From the NCBI GenBank assembly GCA_031310005.1, contig CM062382.1:2604001-2668000 (forward strand): a DNA stretch of 64,000 nt, read 5' to 3'. The notes under the pieces were generated by a model. It worked only from the letters and a program-made list of their open reading frames with translations, was not told the origin of the DNA and made no database searches. The DNA comes from Dactylellina haptotyla. Its lineage: Eukaryota > Ascomycota > Orbiliomycetes > Orbiliales > Orbiliaceae. Below are positions 33,928 to 45,830 of this stretch, one piece after another. The position numbers and the translations under genes were made by a program. Each line of letters opens with the position of its first letter. The stretch's first letter is position 1.

Positions 33928-34546
33928 AAGAAGTACATCAAGTCCGGGGAGACAAGATCGGGAAATTAAGGGATTCTATTTAAATAATTGATACCCATAC
34001 TATTGTATTACGAAGAATGTATCTTACATCCATGCCTTCTACTTGTAAATAGCTACAACACCATTGAACTCGAATTAAAGTCATTGTTGCCAATAAACAT
34101 AGCTTTAAACATCACATAGCTACAGTACAACTACCGCTTGAATAAAGAATATCGATTGAACAAACCAAAAGGCGAATGATGAAGTACTAGTATCCTCAAC
34201 CAGCCGCCAAGCCCATCCCCCCATCCAGCCGCAGGTCTTTCTGCAACCAAACAAACGAACCGGCGACGAGAAAACTGATAGTCCCTAGGTTCCTTCAATA
34301 TGTACCAATCGGACCCTTAAGAATAATAACCATTATTGCCCTTTCAAATTCAAATCCAACGTCCAAACACCATCTATTCCCAATTTCCACTGCCACACAA
34401 AGGGATAAATCTACCCCTATTTATTCCCAAGGATATCTCCTGCCCCTGCCATCAAAAAGGCCACTTTTGTTCCTCTTACTCCCAAATTTATTCATCGCCA
34501 TACGGACGCTTCTCTTCAACATACCTCCCGGGCCAGTAGGGGTTTC
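33928..34546. other. Intergenic stretch between convergent genes
   Basis: 3' flanks of the peptidase and the alpha-glucosidase. No gene or structured repeat seen. Confidence 0.6.
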
Positions 34547-37500
34547 CTAGACCTGAATACTGACCTTTGTAGGCAGTGCGAGATTTATCTCAACGGGTAT
34601 GATATTTGGCTCAGAGCCGACAGCCAAAATTACCACCTCAGAAATCTTATACTCGTTCTTATTTATCGGATTGTACCCAAATTCACCAATCGTGCGCAAA
34701 ACTAGGTCCGTAGTGTCTTTTCCAAGTTCAGCGTAGATCTGGATATACGATTTACCGGAGCTGAACGTAGCTCCATCGTCGAGATAAAGTGCTCCCTCCG
34801 CGCTTCCAGTGCTATCCAACGCAATCACTAATGAAAAGCCTCCTGACCTAAAATCTACCGTCGTCTTGCCGGTCTTATTGTAGTGGAGAGGGATGATGGA
34901 TCCACCTTTATAGTACATCTGAGGAATAAAGTTAGCTAGTCGGTTTATAGTAGGAAAGCAATTTGTTATACGTACCGGCATCTTCTCGATTGGGGCGTCC
35001 AAATCTACCCACTGATCCTCTGTCGATGCAATAGCCTTTCCGTTGCCTACTTCATACCACACCCCGGCTGGGATCCAAGTGTGGACCGACGTCTGTCCCT
35101 TCGTAACCACAGGAATAACGAGTATCTTCTTATCAATCATGAAGGCATCGTTGTTCTCTTTCATCACTTGCGCCATGTCTTCAACCTTCTGTGGAACAGT
35201 CACCGCCCAGACAGGTTGGACTACGCTGCCCCCGTTCCTCTTGACATCTGCGAAGGCTGTGTACCACAGTGGAAGCAGCCGATAACGGAGCGTCAAGTAA
35301 GTTCTGGCAACATCGGCTACCTCGTCAGTGATGTGTGCCTCCTGTGATGGTGTATTCGGCATGTTGTGGTTGCGACAAAATGGGTACATAGAACCCAGCT
35401 GGAACCACCGAAGGAGCAACTCTGTCGAGGGTGCGCCATTAAAGCCTCCGATATCAGCACCAATGTGCGGTATACCAAACAACTGCATGTTCAACATTCC
35501 AGAGATTGAATATTTCATAGACTCCCAGTTGCTAAAGTTGTCTCCAAGCCTGGAATCTCGAGTTAGCATATGAATACAATGAAGGTAGTTTTGTCTCCCA
35601 ACTTACCATTTCGATGCAAATTTCCCACTTCCTGCGAAGACACTTCGCGTTAGGATGAATGGTCGTTCATCCGGTCGAATATTGATCATTGAGTCATAAG
35701 TGACTTTACAATTCAGATGGCCGAAAAGGTTGTGAATGTCGAATTCGGTAATTCCGCCGTGGTGATACGATTCCACCGAAATACTTCTTGCGCTCAAAGG
35801 CCAATCTTCATTACCATGGTTAATACTATATGGTGGATTTGTGATACCGAACGGTTTAGAAGGGTCAAAGGCGGCAAGAGGCTTCGGCTTTGCAGCTCCT
35901 CTTTTACCGTCGTCTTCGACTTCTACTCCTTCTGCGGCCGCCTTTGCCATTTCCGCAACAGTTTCTTCATCCGTTGGTATCAAAATCGCATCTTCTTCAG
36001 CATCTCCTCCGGCTTCCCAAACGTCACCATTGACAAAATTACTGCATTCGTTCATATCTGTGCTCGGTTAGTTTTCCTATGTAGATAGCCAAACCCGCAT
36101 TTCTTAGCTTACCATGCCAAATTCCATCAACAGGCATTATCTTCAGCCAATCTCTTAACATTTCCGTCCAGTATTCTTGGATACGCGGGTGGATCCAATC
36201 AGGAAAGACGACATGGCCAGGCCAGACCTGATAAAACATTAGTCACAAACTTTCGTCCATGAAGCGTGCCGAGACTAACCTTTCCAACAAAATATTTTTT
36301 GGTGTTCCCGTTCTTGATGAAGATATCTAACTCAGCCCCACGACTCCAGGGCTTGTAATCCGGGATGTTGCATTTAACTCCTGGATCAAGGATCGCCACC
36401 AGCTTGTGGTTATCTTTGTGCATCTGCTCAACATGTTCAACAAATTTGGGATAGCGATCCTGATCAAGCGTAAATAGTTTGTACTTGATCATGTAGTCTA
36501 TGCACATTTGAGAAATTAGGATCAATCACAATGCTGCGTGCTTGACTAGTGCTTACCAATATCCAGCCAGAACACATCCACAGGAATACTAGCTTCCATA
36601 TTCCTCTGACGGGACTCCGCCAGCTTTTCGACGGTGTCATAGAACCAACGACATTGGTGGTACCCGAAAGACCCTAGCAACCTTAAGTTAGACCTGATCG
36701 CGCAGTCCACTTAGCTATACTTACAGAATGGTGGAAGTGTGGGAAATCCGGTGACGCTCTGGTACTGTTTAATCACATCCTCGTAGGTATCTCCGAGGAA
36801 TACGAATAAGTCTATGATACCTCCTACAATTTTGTAGGTAATCATGCCAGGATTGTACACCATATCCAAGGCGTTCGAGTTGTGTAAATACTATCAAAAT
36901 GGCATTTGTCAACGTGCATGCTCCACCTCTAGGTCGAACGAATGACAACTTACAACACCAAACGCCTTGCCATTGTGCATTCCAGCAAATATTGGAAAGC
37001 TGGAATATGCGTTCTCATGCAATGGTGTTTGAGCATCTTGAGCATTGTGACTTATCAGTATTTCCCAACTCCTAGTATACGATCATAAGTCATGCGTACC
37101 TCTCGCCCAAAACGCAAATCTCGATCCGGGTTCACGTAGAAAAGGTCCAGTAACCTCCCCCAATCCGTATACCAAGGTATCTTCAGGTAACTTTGTGGAT
37201 ATCTCCATGTAGTGTTCACAGAAGCTGATTGGTAGTCCACGGCTATCAAAGACGGCTTCACCATCTGACTTGCGAAAGATAGCAAACCCAACATCTTTAC
37301 CCTTTTCGTCAAATGCTAGGTCATAATTTGCTTCTCCAGTATACATATTCTCCGGACGGAGATCCTGTCCGAGCGGTACCATTTCCTGTGGTATTTCCCA
37401 CCGCTGTTTATCCAGATCTTTAATGCTGATCCTTGCAATTGTGGGCGTGAATGCATCGATTTCAACCTGTAGTCGATCAACAGACGGACCATATCTTGTA

Positions 37501-37709
37501 GTGTGTCCCGTCTTCCCTCGGAGTTGGGCAGTGAACTTCGTGGGCGTCTTCCAGGCTGGTGGGGCCGCATATTCATAGTCACCATGCGGGGTATCGTCAT
37601 TTTGGAGAACCGATGGTTGGGGTGGTTCAACCTCTGTCATTTGCATGGCGGAGACTACTGTTTCCAGCTTTTCGCCGATGCCCTGCAGGGCTGCTGCTAC
37701 AGTTTCCAT
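34547..37709 (-). CDS. GH31 alpha-glucosidase
   Basis: Nine exons on the minus strand, 37709-37100, 37036-36954, 36890-36725, 36673-36557, 36497-36280, 36227-36113, 36057-35607, 35549-34976 and 34918-34547, give 901 residues. The N-terminal mutarotase-like domain contains LVYGLGEVTGPFLREPG. The (beta/alpha)8 core has SFGYHQCRWFYD, DVFWLDIDYM and VFPDW. The nucleophile Asp about 437 is in the GIWHDMNE signature, created across intron 6. The acid/base Asp about 590 is in KWLGDNFSNW, created across intron 7. HIGADIGGFNG and RLLPLWYT complete the core. Beta-rich C-terminal domains follow. No signal peptide is visible, so it is probably intracellular, hydrolysing alpha-linked glucosides; the exact linkage is open. 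The segment after the nucleophile carries a Glu/Ala-rich insertion of about 60 residues (EEDAILIPTDEE onward). All phases agree. Confidence 0.93.
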
Positions 37710-39172
37710 GCTAGGATGCGTTCTCCAGGTTTTGAAACTCTAAAAATATGAAGTCACGCGTAACTGCACAATCAATGCTGTGGGGGTTATCGATCTATCA
37801 ATTCGAAGGTATCTTCCTTCTTCGTTGTCCTTTGAACGGAGGTTAGCAAAGGTATAAGCAAAACGTAATAGATTATTGCCAAAGTATCCGCCAGGGGATA
37901 GCCGGCAGATGGCTACACAGACAGTTGGTTTCAGAACTGAGCGCTTACCTGCAGATAAGACGAGAGAAGAAATATATATACGGAGACACTTCAGTGAAGG
38001 AGATGAAGCTGCAATTCTCAAGAATAAAGGAATTTCCGCTTTAAAACGGCAAACAACCCCAATTACGTGCGCTTCAGTTGCACAAATATAAATTATTTAG
38101 GCAGTTGTTTCGAGACTACAGTTATCGAGTTGATCCCGAGGTTTCCAGCCTTTGTTATAAACGTGTGCGTTGGTCGGGCACTTCGCCGGTCGTCGAGTAG
38201 AGTCAGAACTACCAATTGGCGGAAGAAAACCGAGAATATTTCAGATGTTTATGCAGTGGTACGTACCCACCTTCGCGATGCCGTGTAGACGTCCTACGAG
38301 CTCGTCAATACGAGGAAGGTTGTCAAGGTTGCCTTCAAGCTTAATTGTGGGGCCACCTTGCAGGCCTCGCCTAGCTATTTAGCCTGGTATCTTGCGTTAT
38401 GTCCCAACAGCACGTAAACGAATGTTCGAACCAGCCCTGAAATTCGGGTGCTAACCTGCCGCATTGATCGAACCCGCATATACCGAAAGGCTTTCGCATT
38501 ATGCTATTGGGTTTCTTGGTTAGAATTGCATTGCTTTCGGATAGCCATTTCAAGATAGTTGTTCCATCCTACGGGCAATTTTTAGAAACATGCTAACAGC
38601 ACAGCATTCCTTGGACACAGGTGAGCTGCGAAGGCATCTGGAATGTTGGCACTCGGAGCTTCCCCAGTGTCAAACCTTTTGGACGTGCCAGGATTTTTGG
38701 TATCTAACCCTGGTTAGTTTCTCTTATCAAACGGAGAATGGACGGCATCTCGCACGCGAATGCAGCATAAGCTAGCCTAGTTGCATCACAAGTCTGGTTA
38801 CGAGACTGAGTTGCATGAGGTCATTCCGCAGCTTCGGGAAGACAAACACACCCGAAAAGATAAGATAACTCAGAAAGCACCCAGTGGGACACCATCCAAT
38901 CTAGAGATCTTATTTCGCAATCGCTAGATCTTGTGAGTGGTCGGTGCAAATATTCATAGATCCACTTCAAAACCCTGGAACCATGACTCGCGGGGTATCA
39001 GAGTCCGTTATCCATATTTACCCTTTTAAACGGCGGGGTTGGTGGCAAAGCCCGAACCAGATTAAATATTAGTTGATTCCAAAAAAATAGAAATAAGAAA
39101 ATTAAAAGAGACAATTGAAGTTGAAAAAGCGCTACCAGAAAAACATGATTCTATCGCAGCTATTCTCCGACT
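37710..39172. other. Intergenic stretch, promoter of the alpha-glucosidase
   Basis: 1.46 kb with no supported gene; the short frames in it are random in character. It separates two minus-strand genes. Confidence 0.5.
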
Positions 39173-41301
39173 TTATTTATCGCCATCACCAGAATCTGTT
39201 TCTTCATCCTCTTCGACGACCTCCTTGCAAAGGTCCAGCACAACCTCCCATCCTCGATCCTGGCCAACCAAGGATAGAATCTTAGACCACCTCTCCTCTT
39301 CAATCATACATATGCCCTTCCAGTTTGCAATAACATAATTTTGCTCAGTGAAGACAATACCTTGCGCAGGAACAAACCCAAACGTCAATCGTAGAATCGC
39401 GAGCACCACAATCTCGGCAAAGCGCTGTAGATACCCCCACCTATTGAAGAGAACAGGGTGCGTCATGTGTAGACTCAATGTTCGTAACAGTACCTCGTAT
39501 ATATCACCGTTCGGATATCCAAAATACGATGCATCAGTTGGCGGTGGTGAAGAGTTGAACCCTTGTCTACCAAGTGGATTCCCCGCCATGACCATGTCTC
39601 CAGCTGCATCCGAACGTCCTTGTTGGTGAATGGTATAGTACCTAACGCGGAAGAAAGGATCTTGAAGAGCAAATAGGGATATCACCACGGAATGCAATAG
39701 CCGTAAGAACGCAGGTCCGTCAAAAGGATGACTGTGAGCGTCTGGTGATAGCGGCGGATACACCTCCACAAAGAAATCTCTCTCCCAAGCGCACAGCGCA
39801 TCCATCGCAGTATCATACTTAGCATAGTCGCCAATAGAATCCCGTCTGATGAGCATACGTAAAACTTCGGAAATACCAACCAGGGCAGAAAAGAAGGTCG
39901 GAGCTCTCTCGGGTTTGGGAACATTGAATCCCATATACGTGATGACTGGTGGTACTCCAGAGAAGATATACAACCTACAGATACACGATATAAGCATGCA
40001 AGCAGTAGAATCAACTAATAACCGGAAATGGGCCCGCCTACCATATATCTTTCGACACGAGAGTCCACCAAAGGTAGTTGACAGCAGGACTTCTATCTTC
40101 ATCCAATTGATCAGGTGGCCGATTCAGATGTAGAGAACATGCCATCCTAACAGCCTATTTAAGGTTAGACCCAGCTTGACTGAAGATATATTGATAACTT
40201 ACAGTCATCAACTTATTCCCGGCTCCTGAACGGGGCTCATCAACAAAGAGACTAAGAAACAACAAGCTCTGCACATTGTGCACCGATGGAATCGTGATTG
40301 CGTTCTTGTCTTTGAAGTACTTGCGTATAGACTCTTGGGTCTGGCTGTCGTCTGTAATATTGCTAGGTTCGGTGAACGACCGAACCATACGCCGAACTGT
40401 TTGGTTCAACAAAACACTGGTACTGTTCGAAAGCTCTTTGGAGCTCACGATTGGTAACGAATTGTCCAGGAATTCTCCAAACTTCACTTTAGATCTAAAG
40501 AAAAGTCAGTTCCGTTATAAGCCGCGTTTGAGGCTGGATACTCACTGCTCTATGTGATCGAGCTGGCTCGCAGGCAAAGGGGCGGAAGAGTGTTTCCTAG
40601 ACATAGCCGACGATAAGAATATGGTGCTGATATGATAGAATTTTTTCTCGATGAACGATCTGGACTACCTCATTACACTTGGTCTCGATAAAACAGGAGA
40701 TGTGCTGGTCTCTCCGATGGGCTCTCTTAAATTGCGATGTTATTAGTTTTTCAATTTGAAATCACAAGATTTCAAAGGATCGAGATAGGCACATACAGTA
40801 TCGGCCCACTGCTACTGGCGTGCCTCCGGTCTCTTGTTTCGGTGATTGGCAGGATGCGTGTGCAATCGATATTTAGTCTCGCGCAACGTGTGCATCTTTG
40901 GTCCCTTGTGACTGCATCGAAAGCCTCGCGACGGGAACTAGACGAACTAGAGTCATCCTCGGGCAGCTGGCATCTATGTACCCATCAGTTACATTTACCG
41001 GCTTGTAAATTTCCAAAGGATTATGCTTACTTGGTCCGCAGCTTTCTACATTCTATGTCGAATTGCCATTATTGTCAGCGCATAATCAGATTGACCTCCC
41101 AAGATCTAGGAACAAGATAACTAATGTTCTTGTAAAAAACTAAAGCCTCTCCCATACCAAGCGTAACACTTAAGCTTTTGAGAAGAAAAGATGATAAAGC
41201 TTGTATGGGAATGACGGATTGTGTTGGGGGGTGTTAGAGAACTCACGATCACAAGCTCTAGACGCTTTTAACCTCTTTATCGGAACTTCGACTTCCGGCA
41301 T
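39173..41301 (-). CDS. Zn2Cys6 transcription factor with fungal-specific middle domain
   Basis: The DNA-binding domain is split over three small exons, 41301-41247, 41052-41031 and 40973-40797. Spliced, they read RACDQCRKLRTKC, a linker of about 24 residues, then CTRCARLNIDC. That is C-x2-C-x6-C on each side, with an unusually long loop between the halves. Further exons are 40725-40669 (optional), 40626-40546, 40494-40203, 40154-40042 and 39974-39173. The total is 532 residues, or 513 without the optional exon. Skipping it keeps the frame and avoids a 42-bp intron. The middle region (LMTAVRMACSLHLNRPPDQLDEDRSPAVNYLWWTLVSKDIW) is the fungal-specific transcription factor domain. The C-terminus is acidic (EVVEEDEETDSGDGDK) and may activate transcription. 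Targets are unknown. It is divergent from the next regulator. Confidence 0.85.
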
Positions 41302-43466
41302 TTGAGCGTTCTCCCTCCGTAATAGAATATTAAGATGGAGATTTCGACGATTGGTTTTGTGAGCCGATGATGAAGCATGATATCAGACCTTTCTCTTCAA
41401 GAGGACTGGCTCTCCCGTGAGATTTAAACTTCAGCATTCGTCTATCATGATCATCTATCGAAACCATGAAGCACAATCGTATGTCGTCACAAAAGAATAT
41501 CTGATCCCGCCAGGCAGTTCCCAACTCCGTACTCGCGTAGAACACCGTGCGCCTCCAGAGACCCACTGCCGGAGCGATAGAAAAAATTTAAAACGCCTAG
41601 AAGCCCGAGAAATTTCCGACGCAAGATATCGCGAGTATGATAATCCTGCGTATGTAAGGATGATGTCGGATGTCAAATATCGTGCAGAGCGTTTCGAGTT
41701 CGAGATTGTTTCGAAGCCTTGACGCAAGTACTAATTAGCATCTGCGGAGGCAACCCTGCGCAGACGCAAACGCGGAGGGTGTGGGTACTGATGAACCGTC
41801 GATGACCAGAGCTGGAGGTACTCTTTGGTACCCTCAACAGAAGCAAATTTACCCGACGATTGCAGTAAATTGGGGGCGTGGAGAAGGGACGGCCGCTCGG
41901 AGGGGTTGAGGTCCTGGGCACCGTGCAGGGTTCACGCGAGATAATTTACCAACCCCGCAAAATGAGCACCCTCAGTATGACAAAGCTAGGTTAACTCGGA
42001 CCTAGCGGCGCAAATAATCTGACCAGGAAGAAGTCGAGACAGAGGTAGAAGTAACATGTGACAAAGACACCGGTACCTCAACTGGTGTACGATCGATTTC
42101 CGCCTCCTCTGTGCTCGCCAATGCCAGTCAGCCAGGGTGCAAGATGTCAGCCCTGTTGATTTACTGGCAGGTGAGCACACAGCGACCCGTCCCACTCCCA
42201 ATACGTCGGACCGTTTGAAACGTTCGAAACCAAATTACTTAATTTTGGAGGAAATTGTGTTAGATGAATATAGCCTTCTTAGCTAGAGGTCATAGCAGCA
42301 ATTTCAACCGTTTGGGATATCGATCATAGCCATTATCGATAAGCATTTAATTTCATGGCGTCAACACACGTGCACACGACATCCAGATAGTTGTGCATAC
42401 TATGGGCTTGCACTTCAACCGTTAACCGCCTTTTGCATCGAACAAAATAGCAAGGGATTACGCATGCTTCCTTAATGCAAATCAGATAACCTGTGTCAAA
42501 TAATATAAGCCGGTGATTTTAACTGCATATTTTATAAATTTTAGGTGACTTTTTTTAGCGTGAACGTTAGATATATATCGACCGAATACTCGAGTATGCA
42601 TCGACGCATCCAATAACCCTGTCGCAATCAGTGTGCATATAAAAGGATGGCCATGCAGCTGTTGTAATCCTTCCACTCAGCATATTATCTCATGATCAGA
42701 TAACGGATACCTTCTCGCGAAGTATTCGATTGTCCCTGCTACTTTACTTCCAATTCAAGCTCCAGTTTATCGATAATCGTCCTGCAGGAACACAAACGCA
42801 AGGGTTGGTTGGAACATTCCCCATCTCGTTTGCGTGAACTGGTGCGCTCCAACCACAAGCTGCTCATGTTCATTTCCAACGTCCGAGCCCCACAACCGAG
42901 TGTCAACCATCCGGACTCCGATATCCCAACCAGGATACATACCTATACAATCGGACGTCGATGATGATACTCTGACGCTCTCGTGCTGAATTTGCACACT
43001 TTGGTACATACAAAAGGCTGAATTCTGCGGGAAACGCCGGTCCTAAAGTAGAAAGAAGCGCGAAAACCCCATATTCTTGGTTGGTGCGGTGAGCTGCCAC
43101 TAAATTTGTATCCCATCTTCTCCCCTCGACGTTATCAGATGGATTTCTCCGATCTCTCGTCCGCTTATATATTTGATCTTTAAGATAAAATACCGGGCAC
43201 CCGGCATATCCTCTCGCCGCAAAGGTGCACCAGTGAGCGACGGACCCTTGTGGAAATTTATAATTCGCTGGTGCATTTCACACCCTCTGCGTCCCGAGCC
43301 CTGACTCCACCTTTGCCGCTCCATCTCGCCGGCTGCCAACTCGCAGACTCAAGCTTTTCTGCCTTCCCTTTAGAATCCCGAAAAAGGTCCCGTTAGCTGT
43401 AAAGCTATCTTTTTCCAATTCGCTCTAAGCCTTCCAGCAACAGAATTTCCGCGAAATCCCAAAGTC
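41302..43466. promoter_or_regulatory. 2.2-kb region between two divergent Zn2Cys6 regulators
   Basis: No supported gene. A 101-codon frame at 41417-41722 (plus) lacks recognisable features. The right end just before 43467 is pyrimidine-rich, like a leader. Both regulators' promoters must lie here. Confidence 0.45.
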
Positions 43467-45830
43467 ATGGCCCACGACACTCTCCATGCTACCTTTGCCA
43501 GGGCCTCCAGGCGACGCTCGTGTAACGAGTGCCGCACTCGTCGGACGAAATGCGAGCTCAAACCTCAGCCTGACGGATCCACCAAATGTCTCTGGTGTTT
43601 ACAGCATGGCAAAGAGTGCGAGCTGCCGGACGACGAGGCGCTACAGCAGCATATGCCTAGGCCTCCAAATGACGGGTGAGTATATAAAACTACAAAATGA
43701 GCCTCCCGTTCGAAAAAAGTTCTCTGCTCGTATTGTCACTTTTTTTATTAAAAGAAATGATTGTCTTCCGAAGGCTAACTCCTGAATTCTATGCATTCGA
43801 TGAAAAATAGGTTCATGATTATGAACGGAAACACGTCCGCTCACGCGGGGTTTCAACTCTCTGACCAATCCTTCTGCCCCACAGAAGAATCCAGGGAGAA
43901 GATCCTAAGAATACGTCAGAGTATTACCGAGAGCAACTACCAGCCGTGGACCGATATCGAGGGCACGGACAAACTCCACATTGACCCTATAATTGCCAAC
44001 TATCTGGAGGACCTTTTCTTTACTAAAATACAGCCCTACATCCCAATTATTACCCGGAGCTACTTCAAGACAAACAAAATATCCCAGCTGCTGCGATCCG
44101 CTATATATGGTGTGGCAGCCCGATTAAGCAGAGTTCTAGTTTCAAGTCGGGATTTCGTTCACATCAAACAAGTCCTGCATGCGCAGCTCATCAAATTGAT
44201 CAATAATTACAGACCATCGTTGCAAGCATGCATTGCTTTGACCCTGATTCATCTTACCATCGAGCTGCAGACCGATGGCATCAACGACACGGAGGCCTGG
44301 CCACTAAGGCTTGGTATGGTGCGTAATTTAGGATTCTTATATCCCTCATCTCGGCTGGTACCTGCATTACTAAACCTAATTGACGTAGGCGGTTCGCATG
44401 GCTCTTGAATTAAAGCTTCACAAAAGGACAGCCCAGAGCAGGTACTCCCAAGATATGCAGGAGATGCGACGGCGTCTTTTCTGGGCTGTGTTTATCAAAG
44501 ATCGATGGTACGTCCCAGTTGGTACCTTGAAGTTACTGTCACTGCCAGTACAATAAGGAAACATCCTTACACTATAGTTCAACAGGACAAGCACAGGAAA
44601 AGGCTATCCTTTGATGATATCACATCAAGACATCGACCTCGACTTTCCGCACGCCAGAAATCTCGACCCAGGAAGGGATGACACGAATCACTATTTCTTC
44701 GTAGAACTCATCCAGCAAGCTTATGTTTTGGGCAAATGTCACCCAGTCGCATATCGTGCCGACCGGTTCGGACATGTAACTGTCGAAGCCTTCCGTGAAG
44801 CTGAAGCCAACATCGCCGAACTCGGAGATCGCCTTCGAAAATTCCAAGCTGTTTGCAAAGATTACGATAGTCAGGCCAGTCTCGCATTAAACTATGCAGC
44901 GCTGAAACTCATCTTCTACGGACCATTCTTCCAGCCAGCCAGCCCCGCGGAGAAAGTAAAGTTTTCGCAATTTCTCCAGGATATCCCAAAGCTTAGAACA
45001 ACGTTGGCACAGGATGCCGTTTACGCTCTAGGATATGCCAGCAAGGAGCTCGTACACAGCTGCCCCGCCATATGGGGCATTACCTACTACGCCCAAGTCC
45101 GTTGCTTCCTCGTAGCACTAAGCATCAAGCACGACACGCAGACCGAATACCCGCAGGACCTTCGCGACGAATCAGACAGGGCATGCCAAAAGGTCGCCGA
45201 GATTGCTCGAAGTATGTGCGAAGAGAAGCGATGGAGCTTCAAGCAAATGTCGGGAACACTCGTACTTTTCTGCGAAAACGTAGCCGACGAGAGGAGGAAA
45301 GCATTATCGCCGTCGATGCAGGACAACGGCTCCGATATAACCCTTAGCCCAACGCAACCAGCGTCGGATAGTTCTTCATCTTCTCAAAAACCGGTCAGAA
45401 AACAAAAGCGAACCCGGGACGAATTCCATCGCGTATCTGAGAACATCACTGCTCTCTCGCTGGATACCCAGCCGATGAGCAACTTTCGTGTGCCGATGGG
45501 TTTCCAAGAAAACGAAATGATTACACCGATGGATCCGTATAACATCACACAATCGTTTGCTAGCGCCCAGATGGTGGAAAGCTCGTTCAATTTAATATCG
45601 GAGGGGAACTACGCTAGCGCTATCATCAACAACGCTGCTAACTTCGGTGGGAATACGAATAACTGGAATATGGGGGCCGAGTTCCAGCAGGACTTTAATT
45701 TCTTCAAGTAAGTCATCGTATACATCTTCGTATATTGTTGTTGAGTTGGGTGGCTGATATGTCGCACGTGTGTAGCTGGGAGACTACGGATCAATTTTAC
45801 GATTCGAACGGGGTTCCGAAATATCCGTAA
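43467..45830 (+). CDS. Zn2Cys6 transcription factor
   Basis: Five exons, 43467-43675, 43811-44318, 44389-44507, 44586-45707 and 45776-45830, give 670 residues. The binuclear cluster lies in residues 19-52: CNECRTRRTKC, an 11-residue loop, CLWCLQHGKEC. The fungal-specific middle domain follows, including the LRLGMAVRMALELKLHK helix, RRLFWAVFIKDRW and PLMISHQDIDLDFP. The C-terminal third is Ser/Asn/Gln-rich with a basic patch KPVRKQKRTRDEF that could be a second nuclear signal. It ends in an aromatic-acidic tail, FNFFNWETTDQFYD, of activation-domain type; that tail is split over the last intron. The pathway controlled is not evident from sequence. Confidence 0.92.

Noticed and set aside
41417-41722. 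101-codon plus-strand frame between the two regulators
   Set aside because: No domain, signal or neighbouring exon; overlaps an equally long frame on the other strand.
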